DNA of 64,000 nucleotides, from assembly GCA_035605695.1 (NCBI GenBank), contig DATNGZ010000077.1:1-64000 (forward strand), in the 5' to 3' direction. The first letter of the stretch is position 1. The number at the start of each line of letters is the position of its first letter. Below are positions 27,107-34,701 of this stretch, piece by piece. The notes beneath the pieces are model-generated. The model was given only the letters and a program-made list of their open reading frames with translations. It was not told where the DNA came from and did not search any database. This DNA is from VRUE01 sp035605695 (GTDB taxonomy: Bacteria > Actinomycetota > Thermoleophilia > Solirubrobacterales > 70-9). Both the position numbers and the translations under genes were made by a program.

Positions 27107-28779
27107 CGCGGCCCATCCAGCAGGCTTGCGGCCGGGCTTTCCAGCCGCCCACCGCGAACTTCCACCAGTCGATCGGCACGCTGCGCAACCAGCGGGTCGT
27201 GGGTGACGAGCAGCAGGGTTGGCTGCGGTTCGATGCCGATCAGGTTGTCGAGCACGAGCTCGGCGGTCTCGGGATCGAGGTGGCTGGTCGGCTCGTCCAG
27301 CATCAGCAACGGCGGCGACCCAAGCAGCGCTCGAGCCAGCGCGATCCGCTGCCGCTGGCCGGCTGAGAGCCGCACCCCGTCATCGCCGATCTCGGTCTCG
27401 TAGCGGTCGGGAAGACCGTGGATGAACTCGCTGGCCGCGGCCAGCGCGGCCGCGCGTTCTACCTCCGGCATGGGGACCTTCGGCCGGCCGAAGGTGATGT
27501 TGGCTGCGATCGTGCCGCGCATCGCCGCGCCCTCTTGGAGCAGGGCGCCGGCCTGGCTACGAAGCTGGTGCACGTCAAGCTGCTCAAGCGGCTCGCCGTC
27601 AACCAGAATCCTCCCCGACCAGGGCTTATAGAGGCCCAAGAGCAGCGCGATCAGGGTCGTCTTGCCCGCTCCGGTAGGTCCCAGGATGGCCAGCGTCTCG
27701 CCGGCCTCGACGCTCAGCGAAACCGCATCGAGCACGGGTGGCTCGTCCTCCAAGTAGCCGAAGGTCACGCCGTCCCAGGTGAGCGCGCCCCGGAGCTCAA
27801 TCGGCCGCTTGCCGCTGTAGGGCTCTGGTTCTGTACGGGCCAGCACCTCGTCGATGCGCTCAACTGCGGCAAAACCGTTGAGGATGTCGGGCAGTGTTGC
27901 CACCACCCAGTTGAGCTGGCCGCGGGCAAGCGCCAGAACGGCCATGAAGGCGATCAGGTCGCCGATCGAGATCGAGTCATGTAGGACGGCGAGGCCGCCG
28001 CCGATCAATACGATCACCCCGGCCACACCGCCGATCGCAACCTGGATCAGGCCGTACGCCTGCTGGACCCAGCCGATCTGCTGTCCCGCCGCTGCCAGTT
28101 CCGCGGCCTTCGCCTTTCCCTCCGCGATCGCCTGTCCCTCAGCCGTCTTCACCTTGATCAGCGCCGCCGATCGCAGCGTGGCGAGGACGGACGCGCTAAA
28201 TATGTCGGAGGCTTCCTGCCAGGCACGGACTCGTCTCTGCATCGTCCCGCGCAGCAGGCGTGCGAGCCCGTAGAGCAACGGGATCGTCACGAGCAGTACG
28301 GCGAGAAGCACAGGCTGGATTACGACCAAAGAAGCGAGCAGGATCGCCGCCGTGCCGAGCGATGGAATGACCACCGCCAGCAGGTATTTCGCCATCGTGT
28401 CGAGGCGCTCAGTGTCCTGGACGATTAGTGAGTGCAGGCGGCCGGTGTCGGTCGAGTCGTAAAAAGAACTGGGCAACCAGACAACGTGGTCGATCAGCTC
28501 CGAGCGCACCCGGGCGACGGCGGGCTTGGTCACCCTTAGCACCGCGTAGCGGCCGAGCAGGCCGAGTCCCAGGCTGAGCAGGTACAGAGCGAGGATGCCG
28601 GCTCCGAGCGCGATCAGCTGGCCCGAGTTGCCAGAGGGGATCGCCTCATCGAATGCAGCGCGGACGAGCAGGGCGATCGGCACCAGGGTGAGAGCTTGGG
28701 CGACGGAGAGGCCGAGACCCCAGGCGGCGATGTGGCCGGAGCCGTCAATCAAGCGAGAAAAGGCGCGCCAGGTTCGCAC
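27103..28779 (-). CDS. ABC transporter, fused permease and ATPase
   Basis: 558 residues. The N-terminal exporter-type membrane domain has six helices up to about residue 310. The ATPase domain has Walker A GPTGAGKT, signature LSAGQRQRIALARALL, Walker B LLMLDEPTSHLD and the VTHD switch histidine. As a half-transporter it should dimerise and export a lipid, peptide or glycan. It is coupled to the NTP_transf_5 gene. I place the start at GTG 28779 because TAGTTT lies exactly 7 bases before it. GTG 28809 is the longer alternative and lacks such a signal. Confidence 0.88.
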   Translation of the reverse strand: MRTWRAFSRLIDGSGHIAAWGLGLSVAQALTLVPIALLVRAAFDEAIPSGNSGQLIALGAGILALYLLSLGLGLLGRYAVLRVTKPAVARVRSELIDHVVWLPSSFYDSTDTGRLHSLIVQDTERLDTMAKYLLAVVIPSLGTAAILLASLVVIQPVLLAVLLVTIPLLYGLARLLRGTMQRRVRAWQEASDIFSASVLATLRSAALIKVKTAEGQAIAEGKAKAAELAAAGQQIGWVQQAYGLIQVAIGGVAGVIVLIGGGLAVLHDSISIGDLIAFMAVLALARGQLNWVVATLPDILNGFAAVERIDEVLARTEPEPYSGKRPIELRGALTWDGVTFGYLEDEPPVLDAVSLSVEAGETLAILGPTGAGKTTLIALLLGLYKPWSGRILVDGEPLEQLDVHQLRSQAGALLQEGAAMRGTIAANITFGRPKVPMPEVERAAALAAASEFIHGLPDRYETEIGDDGVRLSAGQRQRIALARALLGSPPLLMLDEPTSHLDPETAELVLDNLIGIEPQPTLLLVTHDPLVAQRADRLVEVRGGRLESPAASLLDGPR

Positions 28780-28786
28780 CCGGGCA

Positions 28787-28792
28787 AAACTA
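28787..28792 (-). promoter_or_regulatory. Putative -10 element TAGTTT for the ABC transporter gene
   Basis: On the minus strand, 7 bases before GTG 28779. If the gene started at GTG 28809 this hexamer would be inside it. Confidence 0.4.
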
Positions 28793-28814
28793 CCGATGGC
28801 TGGTGGCACAGGCG

Positions 28815-28820
28815 TAAGAT
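28815..28820 (+). promoter_or_regulatory. Putative -10 element TAAGAT for the Lhr helicase gene
   Basis: Ends 7 bases before the in-frame TTG 28828, supporting that unusual start. Confidence 0.45.
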
Positions 28821-28827
28821 CAATGGG

Positions 28828-31800
28828 TTGGCCATCGAGGCGAAAACGACTGTGGCATCTGACCCACTAGCGCCCTTCAGCGCCTCTGTGCGGCGCTGGT
28901 TCGAGGCCTCCTTCGAGGGGCCGACACCGGCGCAGGCGGGGGGCTGGGAGGCGATCTCCAGCGGGGCCAACGCGCTGATCTGCGCTCCGACCGGCTCCGG
29001 CAAGACGCTGGCCAGCTTTCTCTGGGGCATCGACAAGCTCTCGCGGGAGCCAGAGCTCGGCAAAGGGGTGCGCCTGGTCTACGTCTCGCCGCTGAAGGCG
29101 CTCTCCTACGACATCGAGCGCAACCTGCGCGCGCCGCTGCGGGGGATCGGGGCCGACATCTCGGTGGGGCTGCGCACCGGCGACACCCCGCAGAAAGAGC
29201 GGCGGGCGATGCAGAAAAAACCGCCCGACATCTTGATCACGACTCCCGAGTCGCTCTACCTGATGCTCTCCTCGGGGGTTCGAGAGATCTTTCACTCCAC
29301 CGAGGCGGTGATCGTCGATGAGATCCACGCGGTTGCCCAGTCGAAGCGCGGCTCCCATTTGGCGCTGACGTTGGAGCGGCTCGAATATTTCGTGAGGGAG
29401 TCGAGGGAGGGGTCTCCAGAGCAAAAGCGGGGAGGCTCTGGAGACCCCTCCCTCGACTCCCTTCAGCGGATCGGGTTGTCCGCAACGCAGCGCCCCCTGG
29501 AGCGGATAGCTCGGTTCCTGGTGGGTCCGAAGCGCGAGTGCAAGGTCGTCGATGCCGGAGTGGCCAAGGAGCTCGACCTCGAGATCGTCGTCCCGGTCGA
29601 GGACATGGCGGATCCCGGAGCAGCTTCCTACCCAAGCTCCGACGGCAACCCCCCCGAGGGGGAGCCCCTGGTCCACGTCCGCTCAATCTGGCCCGCGATC
29701 TACCCCGAGCTCTTGAAGCTTGTGAGGGAACACACGTCAACGATCATCTTCGTCAACAATCGAAGAGCTTCCGAGCGCCTAGCTAAGCGCTTGAACGAGC
29801 TGAACGTAGACGCTCCCGAGCAGGAGCTCCCGGCCACCGAGCACGCCGGCAATGCGACTCTGCCGGGGGGTGGCACAGAAGGGGGGACCACCCCTGAGGA
29901 CGCTTTAGCGACCGGAAGGGGTGGTGGGTCCCCTGCTGTGACAGGACCCGCCGGCCCAGGCGCAATCGAGGAGATAGCCCGAGCCCACCACGGCTCCCTG
30001 AGCCACGAGGAGCGCACGGTAGTAGAGGAGATGCTCAAGTCCGGCCAGCTCCCCTGCCTGGTCGCGACGTCCTCCCTGGAGCTCGGCATCGACATGGGCG
30101 CCGTCGACCTCGTGATCCAGGTCGAGTCGCCGAAGTCGGTCAGCCGCGGCCTGCAGCGGGTCGGCCGCGCCGGCCACTCGGTGGGCGATGTGTCCCGCGG
30201 CCGCATCTTCCCCAAGTTCCGCGCCGACCTGCTCGAGTGCGCCGTTGTCGCCAAGCGGATGCGCGAAGGGGCGATCGAGGAGACGGTGATCCCGCAGAAC
30301 CCGCTCGACGTGCTCGCCCAGCAGCTGGTCGCGATGGCGGCCCTGGACGAGTGGGACGTCGATGAGGTCGAGCGCCTCGTCACCGCATCGGAGCCCTTCC
30401 ACGAGCTCTCCCGCGAGCAGCTCGAGAACGTGCTCGACATGCTCGACGGACGCTACCCCTCCGACCGCTTCGCCGAGTTGCGGCCGCGGATCGTCTGGGA
30501 CCGCACCAAGGGCACGATGCACGGTCGCAAAGGCGCCCGCTCGCTGGTCGTCACCAACGCCGGCACGATCCCCGACCGCGGCCTCTACGGCGTCCATCTG
30601 CACGACGGCCGCAGGGTCGGCGAGCTCGACGAGGAGATGGTCTACGAGGCCCGGCCGGGCCAGACCTTCCTGCTCGGCGCCACAACCTGGCGGATCGAGG
30701 AGATCACCCGCGACCGCGTCATCGTCACCCCGGCGCCGGGCGTCCCCGGCGCCGTCCCTTTCTGGAAGGGCGACGGCATCGGCCGCCCCGCCGAGCTGGG
30801 CAAGGCGATCGGCGCCTTTGCCCGCGAGGCGGTTTCGCGCGAGCCGGCCGATCTGGCCACCGAGTACGACCTCGACCGCCGTGCCGCCGAGAACCTCGTC
30901 GCCTACCTGCGCGAGCAGCAGACGGCGACCCGCGTCGTGCCCTCCGACGAGACGATCGTGGTCGAGCGCTTCCGCGATGAGATCGGCGATTGGCGTCTCT
31001 GCATCCTCTCGCCCTACGGCGGCCGCGTCCACGCCGCCTGGGGCCTGGCGCTCTCGGCCAAGATCCGCGCCGAGCGCGAGCTCGAGGCCGACGCGATCTG
31101 GTCCGACGACGGCATCGTCATCCACCTCCCAGACGCTGACGAGCCTCCCCCGGCCGATCTCGTCCTGATCGAGCCCGACGAGATCGAGGACCTGGTCGTC
31201 GGCGAGCTCTCCGGCTCGGCCCTGTTCGGTTCGCACTTCCGCGAGAACGCCGCCCGCTCGCTGTTGATCCCGCGCGCCTACCCGGGTAAGCGCACGCCGC
31301 TCTGGCAGCAGCGCCTCAAGGCGCAGAGCCTGCTCGAGGTGGCGCGCGACTTCCCCCGCTTCCCGGTCGTCCTCGAGACCTACCGCGAGGTCCTGCGCGA
31401 CGTGCTCGACCTGCCCTCGCTGGCCGAGCTGCTGCGTGACCTGCAGTCGCGCAAGCTCAGCCTGGTCGAGGTCGAGACCCCGACCGCCTCGCCCTTCGCT
31501 TCCTCGCTGCTCTTCGACTACGTCGCCACCTACATGTACGAGGGGGACACGCCGAACGCCGAGCGGCGGGCGGCGGCCCTGGCCCTCGACCGCGACCTGC
31601 TGCGCGAGCTGCTCGGCCAGGAGGAGCTGCGCGAGCTGATCGACCCTGGTGCGCTGGAAGAGGTCGAGGCGCAGCTCCAGCACCGCACCGAGGCGGGCCT
31701 CGCCGGCGACCGCGACGCGCTGCAGCAGGTGCTGCGCAACGTCGGCGACCTCACGGCGGAGGAGTGCGACGAGCGCGTGGTGGAGGGCTACTCGGCCGCC

Positions 31801-33429
31801 TCGATGCTGGAGAAGCTGGTCGGCGAGCGACGCGTCGCCCTGGTCCGCGTCAACGGCGAGCAGCGCTACATCGCCGGCGAGGACGCCGGGCTCTACCGCG
31901 ACGCGCTCGGCGTGCCGCCCCCGGCCGGCCTGCCCGAGACCTTCCTCGAGGACCACCCCGACGCAATGCGAGCGCTGGTGCGCCGCTATACCCGCACCCA
32001 CGGTCCCTTCCCGACTGCGCAGCTAACCGCCCGCTACGGGGTCGACCCAACACCGGCGCTGCGCGAACTGGAGCGCGAAGGCACACTCGTCCGCGGTGAG
32101 CTGCTGCCCGGTGGCCGCGAGCGTGAGTGGTGCGACGCCGACGTGCTGCGGAGGGTGCGGCGCGCCAGCCTCGCCCACCTGCGGCGCGAAGTCGAGCCCG
32201 CGGGACGCGACCGCTTTGCCCGCTTCCTGCCGAGCTGGCAGAACGTCGACGCCCACCGTGCCGCCGGCGCCGGCCCCGACCGCTTGCGCGAGGCGCTGGT
32301 GCCGCTGCAGGGAGTGGCGCTGACCCCCAAGGTCTGGGAGGGCGACGTGCTGCCGCGACGGTTGGGCGCCTACTCGCCGACCTGGCTCGACGAACTCTGC
32401 ACCAGCGGCGAGGTGGTCTGGATCGGTGCCGGCGCCCGCGGCCGCAGCGACGGTCGCCTCGCTCTTTACTTCCGCGACGACGTCCGCCTCGCCGGCCCGC
32501 CGCCGGCCAACGCGAAGCTGGAGCGGCCCGAGGGCGAGGTCCACGACGCGATCCGCGAGCGCCTCGCCGCCGGACCCGACTTCTGGCTCGACCTGCTCGC
32601 CGACCTCGATCACCCGCTGGAGGAGCTGCACGCCGCGCTCTGGGATCTCGCCTGGGCCGGCGAGGTGACCAACGACGCCTTCTCGCCGCTGCGGGCGCCG
32701 AGGCTGCGCGGTGCGCCGCCGAGCGAACAGCGCGGCCGCCGCTTTGCCCGCCGCCGCGCGACCGGCGCCGCCGTGCAGGGACGTTGGTCGCTGACCGCGC
32801 CGCTGTTCGAGAACGCCCCCGCCAGCGGCCCCCGCCTGCGCGCCCAGGCCGAGCTGATGCTGGAGCGCTACGGCATCGTCACCCGCGAGACAGTTCTCGC
32901 CGAGGGCGTACCCGGCGGCTTTGCCAGCCTCTACGCCGAGCTCGGCAACCTCGAGTTGCTCGGCACCGCCCGCCGCGGCTACTTCGTCGAGGGCCTCGGC
33001 GGCGCCCAGTTCGCCTTGCCCGGCGCGGTCGAGCGCCTGCGCTCGCTCCCTTTCGAGGACGGTTCCTTCCTGCTCCTCGCCGCCACCGACCCGGCCAATC
33101 CCTACGGCGGCTCGCTGCCCTGGCCGAAACCCCCCAACGGTCGCCGCCCCGCCCGCGCCCCCGGCGCCCACGTCCTGATGCGCGACGGCGCCCCGGTCGT
33201 CTACGTCGAGCGAGGTGGCCGCGGCATCGTCCGCCTGATCGAGCTCAGCGATGAGGAGCTCGCCGCAGCAATCAACGCCCTCGCCGAGGCCGTCGCCGCC
33301 GGCCGCCTGCCCAAACTGGCGATCGAGAAACTTGACGGCGAGCCGATTATCGGCTCAGGCCAGGAGGACGTCCTGCTCGGAGCAGGCTTCAGCCGCGGTC
33401 CCCGCAAGCTGACCCTCGCTAGTCGCTGA
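28828..33429 (+). CDS. lhr: Lhr-type large superfamily 2 helicase
   Basis: 1533 residues, the size of bacterial long Lhr. It is an ATP-dependent 3'-5' helicase expected to act in DNA repair or RNA/DNA hybrid unwinding. Motifs: Walker A CAPTGSGKT (Lys59), DEIH (164-167), GLSATQRP, ATSSLELGIDMGAVDLV and GLQRVGRAGHSVGD. The winged-helix and Lhr-specific C-terminal domains follow (TKGTMHGRKGARSLVV, EGDTPNAERRAAAL). Two in-frame insertions encoded by inverted repeats interrupt the helicase core near residues 190-212 and 335-380. The start is TTG 28828 by its TANNNT element; GTG 28852 is the alternative. It is functionally unrelated to the glycan genes around it. Confidence 0.9.
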   Translation: MAIEAKTTVASDPLAPFSASVRRWFEASFEGPTPAQAGGWEAISSGANALICAPTGSGKTLASFLWGIDKLSREPELGKGVRLVYVSPLKALSYDIERNLRAPLRGIGADISVGLRTGDTPQKERRAMQKKPPDILITTPESLYLMLSSGVREIFHSTEAVIVDEIHAVAQSKRGSHLALTLERLEYFVRESREGSPEQKRGGSGDPSLDSLQRIGLSATQRPLERIARFLVGPKRECKVVDAGVAKELDLEIVVPVEDMADPGAASYPSSDGNPPEGEPLVHVRSIWPAIYPELLKLVREHTSTIIFVNNRRASERLAKRLNELNVDAPEQELPATEHAGNATLPGGGTEGGTTPEDALATGRGGGSPAVTGPAGPGAIEEIARAHHGSLSHEERTVVEEMLKSGQLPCLVATSSLELGIDMGAVDLVIQVESPKSVSRGLQRVGRAGHSVGDVSRGRIFPKFRADLLECAVVAKRMREGAIEETVIPQNPLDVLAQQLVAMAALDEWDVDEVERLVTASEPFHELSREQLENVLDMLDGRYPSDRFAELRPRIVWDRTKGTMHGRKGARSLVVTNAGTIPDRGLYGVHLHDGRRVGELDEEMVYEARPGQTFLLGATTWRIEEITRDRVIVTPAPGVPGAVPFWKGDGIGRPAELGKAIGAFAREAVSREPADLATEYDLDRRAAENLVAYLREQQTATRVVPSDETIVVERFRDEIGDWRLCILSPYGGRVHAAWGLALSAKIRAERELEADAIWSDDGIVIHLPDADEPPPADLVLIEPDEIEDLVVGELSGSALFGSHFRENAARSLLIPRAYPGKRTPLWQQRLKAQSLLEVARDFPRFPVVLETYREVLRDVLDLPSLAELLRDLQSRKLSLVEVETPTASPFASSLLFDYVATYMYEGDTPNAERRAAALALDRDLLRELLGQEELRELIDPGALEEVEAQLQHRTEAGLAGDRDALQQVLRNVGDLTAEECDERVVEGYSAASMLEKLVGERRVALVRVNGEQRYIAGEDAGLYRDALGVPPPAGLPETFLEDHPDAMRALVRRYTRTHGPFPTAQLTARYGVDPTPALRELEREGTLVRGELLPGGREREWCDADVLRRVRRASLAHLRREVEPAGRDRFARFLPSWQNVDAHRAAGAGPDRLREALVPLQGVALTPKVWEGDVLPRRLGAYSPTWLDELCTSGEVVWIGAGARGRSDGRLALYFRDDVRLAGPPPANAKLERPEGEVHDAIRERLAAGPDFWLDLLADLDHPLEELHAALWDLAWAGEVTNDAFSPLRAPRLRGAPPSEQRGRRFARRRATGAAVQGRWSLTAPLFENAPASGPRLRAQAELMLERYGIVTRETVLAEGVPGGFASLYAELGNLELLGTARRGYFVEGLGGAQFALPGAVERLRSLPFEDGSFLLLAATDPANPYGGSLPWPKPPNGRRPARAPGAHVLMRDGAPVVYVERGGRGIVRLIELSDEELAAAINALAEAVAAGRLPKLAIEKLDGEPIIGSGQEDVLLGAGFSRGPRKLTLASR
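29395..29462. repeat. Perfect 28-bp inverted repeat within the Lhr coding sequence
   Basis: Arms 29395-29422 and 29435-29462 are exact reverse complements, with a 12-base loop between them. The element is in frame and encodes residues 190-212 between helicase motifs II (DEIH) and III (SATQ), a place that is normally a short turn. Such a long perfect palindrome inside a gene suggests an inserted palindromic element rather than chance. Confidence 0.9.
29874..29940. repeat. Imperfect inverted repeat within the Lhr coding sequence
   Basis: The left arm 29874-29895 and right arm 29917-29940 match as CACAG-x-AGGGG plus ACCACCCCT, with a small internal mismatch/gap. The central 21-base loop contains CGCTTTAGCG. 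It encodes part of a Gly/Pro/Thr-rich insertion of about 45 residues just before the EIARAHHGS block. Confidence 0.7.
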
Positions 33430-34621
33430 GTAGGTCGTGCCAGCGGTCGAGCCAGGTGTCGCGCCCGAACTCTCGCTCGACTAGTTGGCGGCCGGCCGCA
33501 CCGAGGCGGGCGCGGCGAGCCGGATCGGACGCTAGTTCGGTAAGCGCCGCTGCCAGAGCGCTCGGGTTCTCCGGCTCGACCACGATGCCCGCTCCCTGCG
33601 CCTCGATCAGGCGCGCCGCCTCGCCCCGCGCCGACAACAGCACCGGCCGCCCGGCAGCCATCGCCTCCAGCATCTTGGTCGGCAGGGCGCCGTGGAAGAT
33701 CGGCCGGTCGCGCAGCATCACGACCGCGACGTCGCTGTTGGCGTAGAGGCCGGGAATGTCCTCGCCCGGCACGGCGCCCAACATCCGCACGTTGCCTGGG
33801 CCGCCGTTGGCCAGCCGGGCGCGGAGTTGCGGCGCCTCGGCCCCGTCGCCGGCAATCAGCGCCTCGATCCGGGGCGCTGTGGCGTTCCGCTCGATCTTGG
33901 CGGCCGCGTCGAGCAGCGTTTCGAGCCCGTGAGCCATCCCCACCGTGCCGGCGTAAAGCACGCGCATCGGGCGATCCTCCGCGGCCGCCCCCGCGCTCGG
34001 GTCGAACCTCTCCAGATCCACTGCCGGCCTCATCAAAACCGCTTTGCCGGCTGACTCGGGGCGCTGTTCCAGGGTCGCCACGATGCCCTCGGTCGGGCAG
34101 GCGATTGAGGCAGCCGCCCGGTAGGCGCCCCGCTCGACAGCCCGCGCGCCGCGGATCGCCGTGGCAGAGTCCAGGGCACCGAGTTCGATTGCCGAGTCAG
34201 GCCACAGATCGGCGACGTTCAGCACCAGCCGCGCGCGCTTCAGTCGCGCGTAGGGAACCGCGGCTCCCGCCAGGAACAGGGGCGGGGTCTCGACGACGAC
34301 GACATCGGCAGGGCCGGTCGACCGAGCGGTGGCCAACGCCGAGGCGGCAAAGGAGACGTGGCCCGCGAGCCGCCGCGCGAAGCCTCGGTTGGCGGCGGGA
34401 TAAACGGCGCTCCTCACCAAGAGGGCGCCTCGATCCCGCTCCTTGCTGACGAGGCGATTTCGATACGGGGCCATGATCTCGCCGGCTGGATAGTGCGGGA
34501 AGCAGGTGTGAACGGAGACATCGATACCCCGTCCAGCGAGTCCCTCTGCCAGCGCCGCGATTCTCGCCTGGGGGGCTCCCACCTCTGGCGGGTAGTACTG
34601 GGTCAAGAGGGTGACTCGCAT
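33419..34621 (-). CDS. GT4 family glycosyltransferase (WbuB/WcaI-like)
   Basis: 400 residues, GT-B fold. VTLLTQYYPPEVGAPQAR is the classic start of GT4 enzymes of the WbuB/WcaI type, and RLVLNVADLWPDSAIELG and VLYAGTVGMAHGLETLL support this. In the donor domain the E-x7-E region reads GALPTKMLEAMAAGRPVL. It should transfer a sugar to a lipid-linked acceptor. ATG 34621 fits the first strand; 7 bases before it lies TTTACT, a near match to the TANNNT element used elsewhere. The gene overlaps the Lhr gene by 11 bases at the convergent 3' ends. Confidence 0.92.
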   Translation of the reverse strand: MRVTLLTQYYPPEVGAPQARIAALAEGLAGRGIDVSVHTCFPHYPAGEIMAPYRNRLVSKERDRGALLVRSAVYPAANRGFARRLAGHVSFAASALATARSTGPADVVVVETPPLFLAGAAVPYARLKRARLVLNVADLWPDSAIELGALDSATAIRGARAVERGAYRAAASIACPTEGIVATLEQRPESAGKAVLMRPAVDLERFDPSAGAAAEDRPMRVLYAGTVGMAHGLETLLDAAAKIERNATAPRIEALIAGDGAEAPQLRARLANGGPGNVRMLGAVPGEDIPGLYANSDVAVVMLRDRPIFHGALPTKMLEAMAAGRPVLLSARGEAARLIEAQGAGIVVEPENPSALAAALTELASDPARRARLGAAGRQLVEREFGRDTWLDRWHDLLSD

Positions 34622-34685
34622 GGGTCGAAGTAAACCGCAGCCGCGAGCACGCCGTGGCGCCTGCAACCCCTGTCCCTCGTGCCTC

Positions 34686-34691
34686 TATCCT
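34686..34691 (+). promoter_or_regulatory. Putative -10 element TATCCT for the tandem GT4 gene
   Basis: Ends 10 bases before ATG 34702, slightly farther than the usual 7. Confidence 0.35.
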
Positions 34692-34701
34692 GGGCCGCTG
34701 A

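Noticed and set aside
29905..32001. Long open frame (698 codons) on the minus strand opposite the helicase gene
   Set aside because: It is antisense to the clearly conserved Lhr protein. Its composition (Asp/Val/Arg/Gly-rich, no domain logic) is the usual mirror of GC-rich coding sequence.
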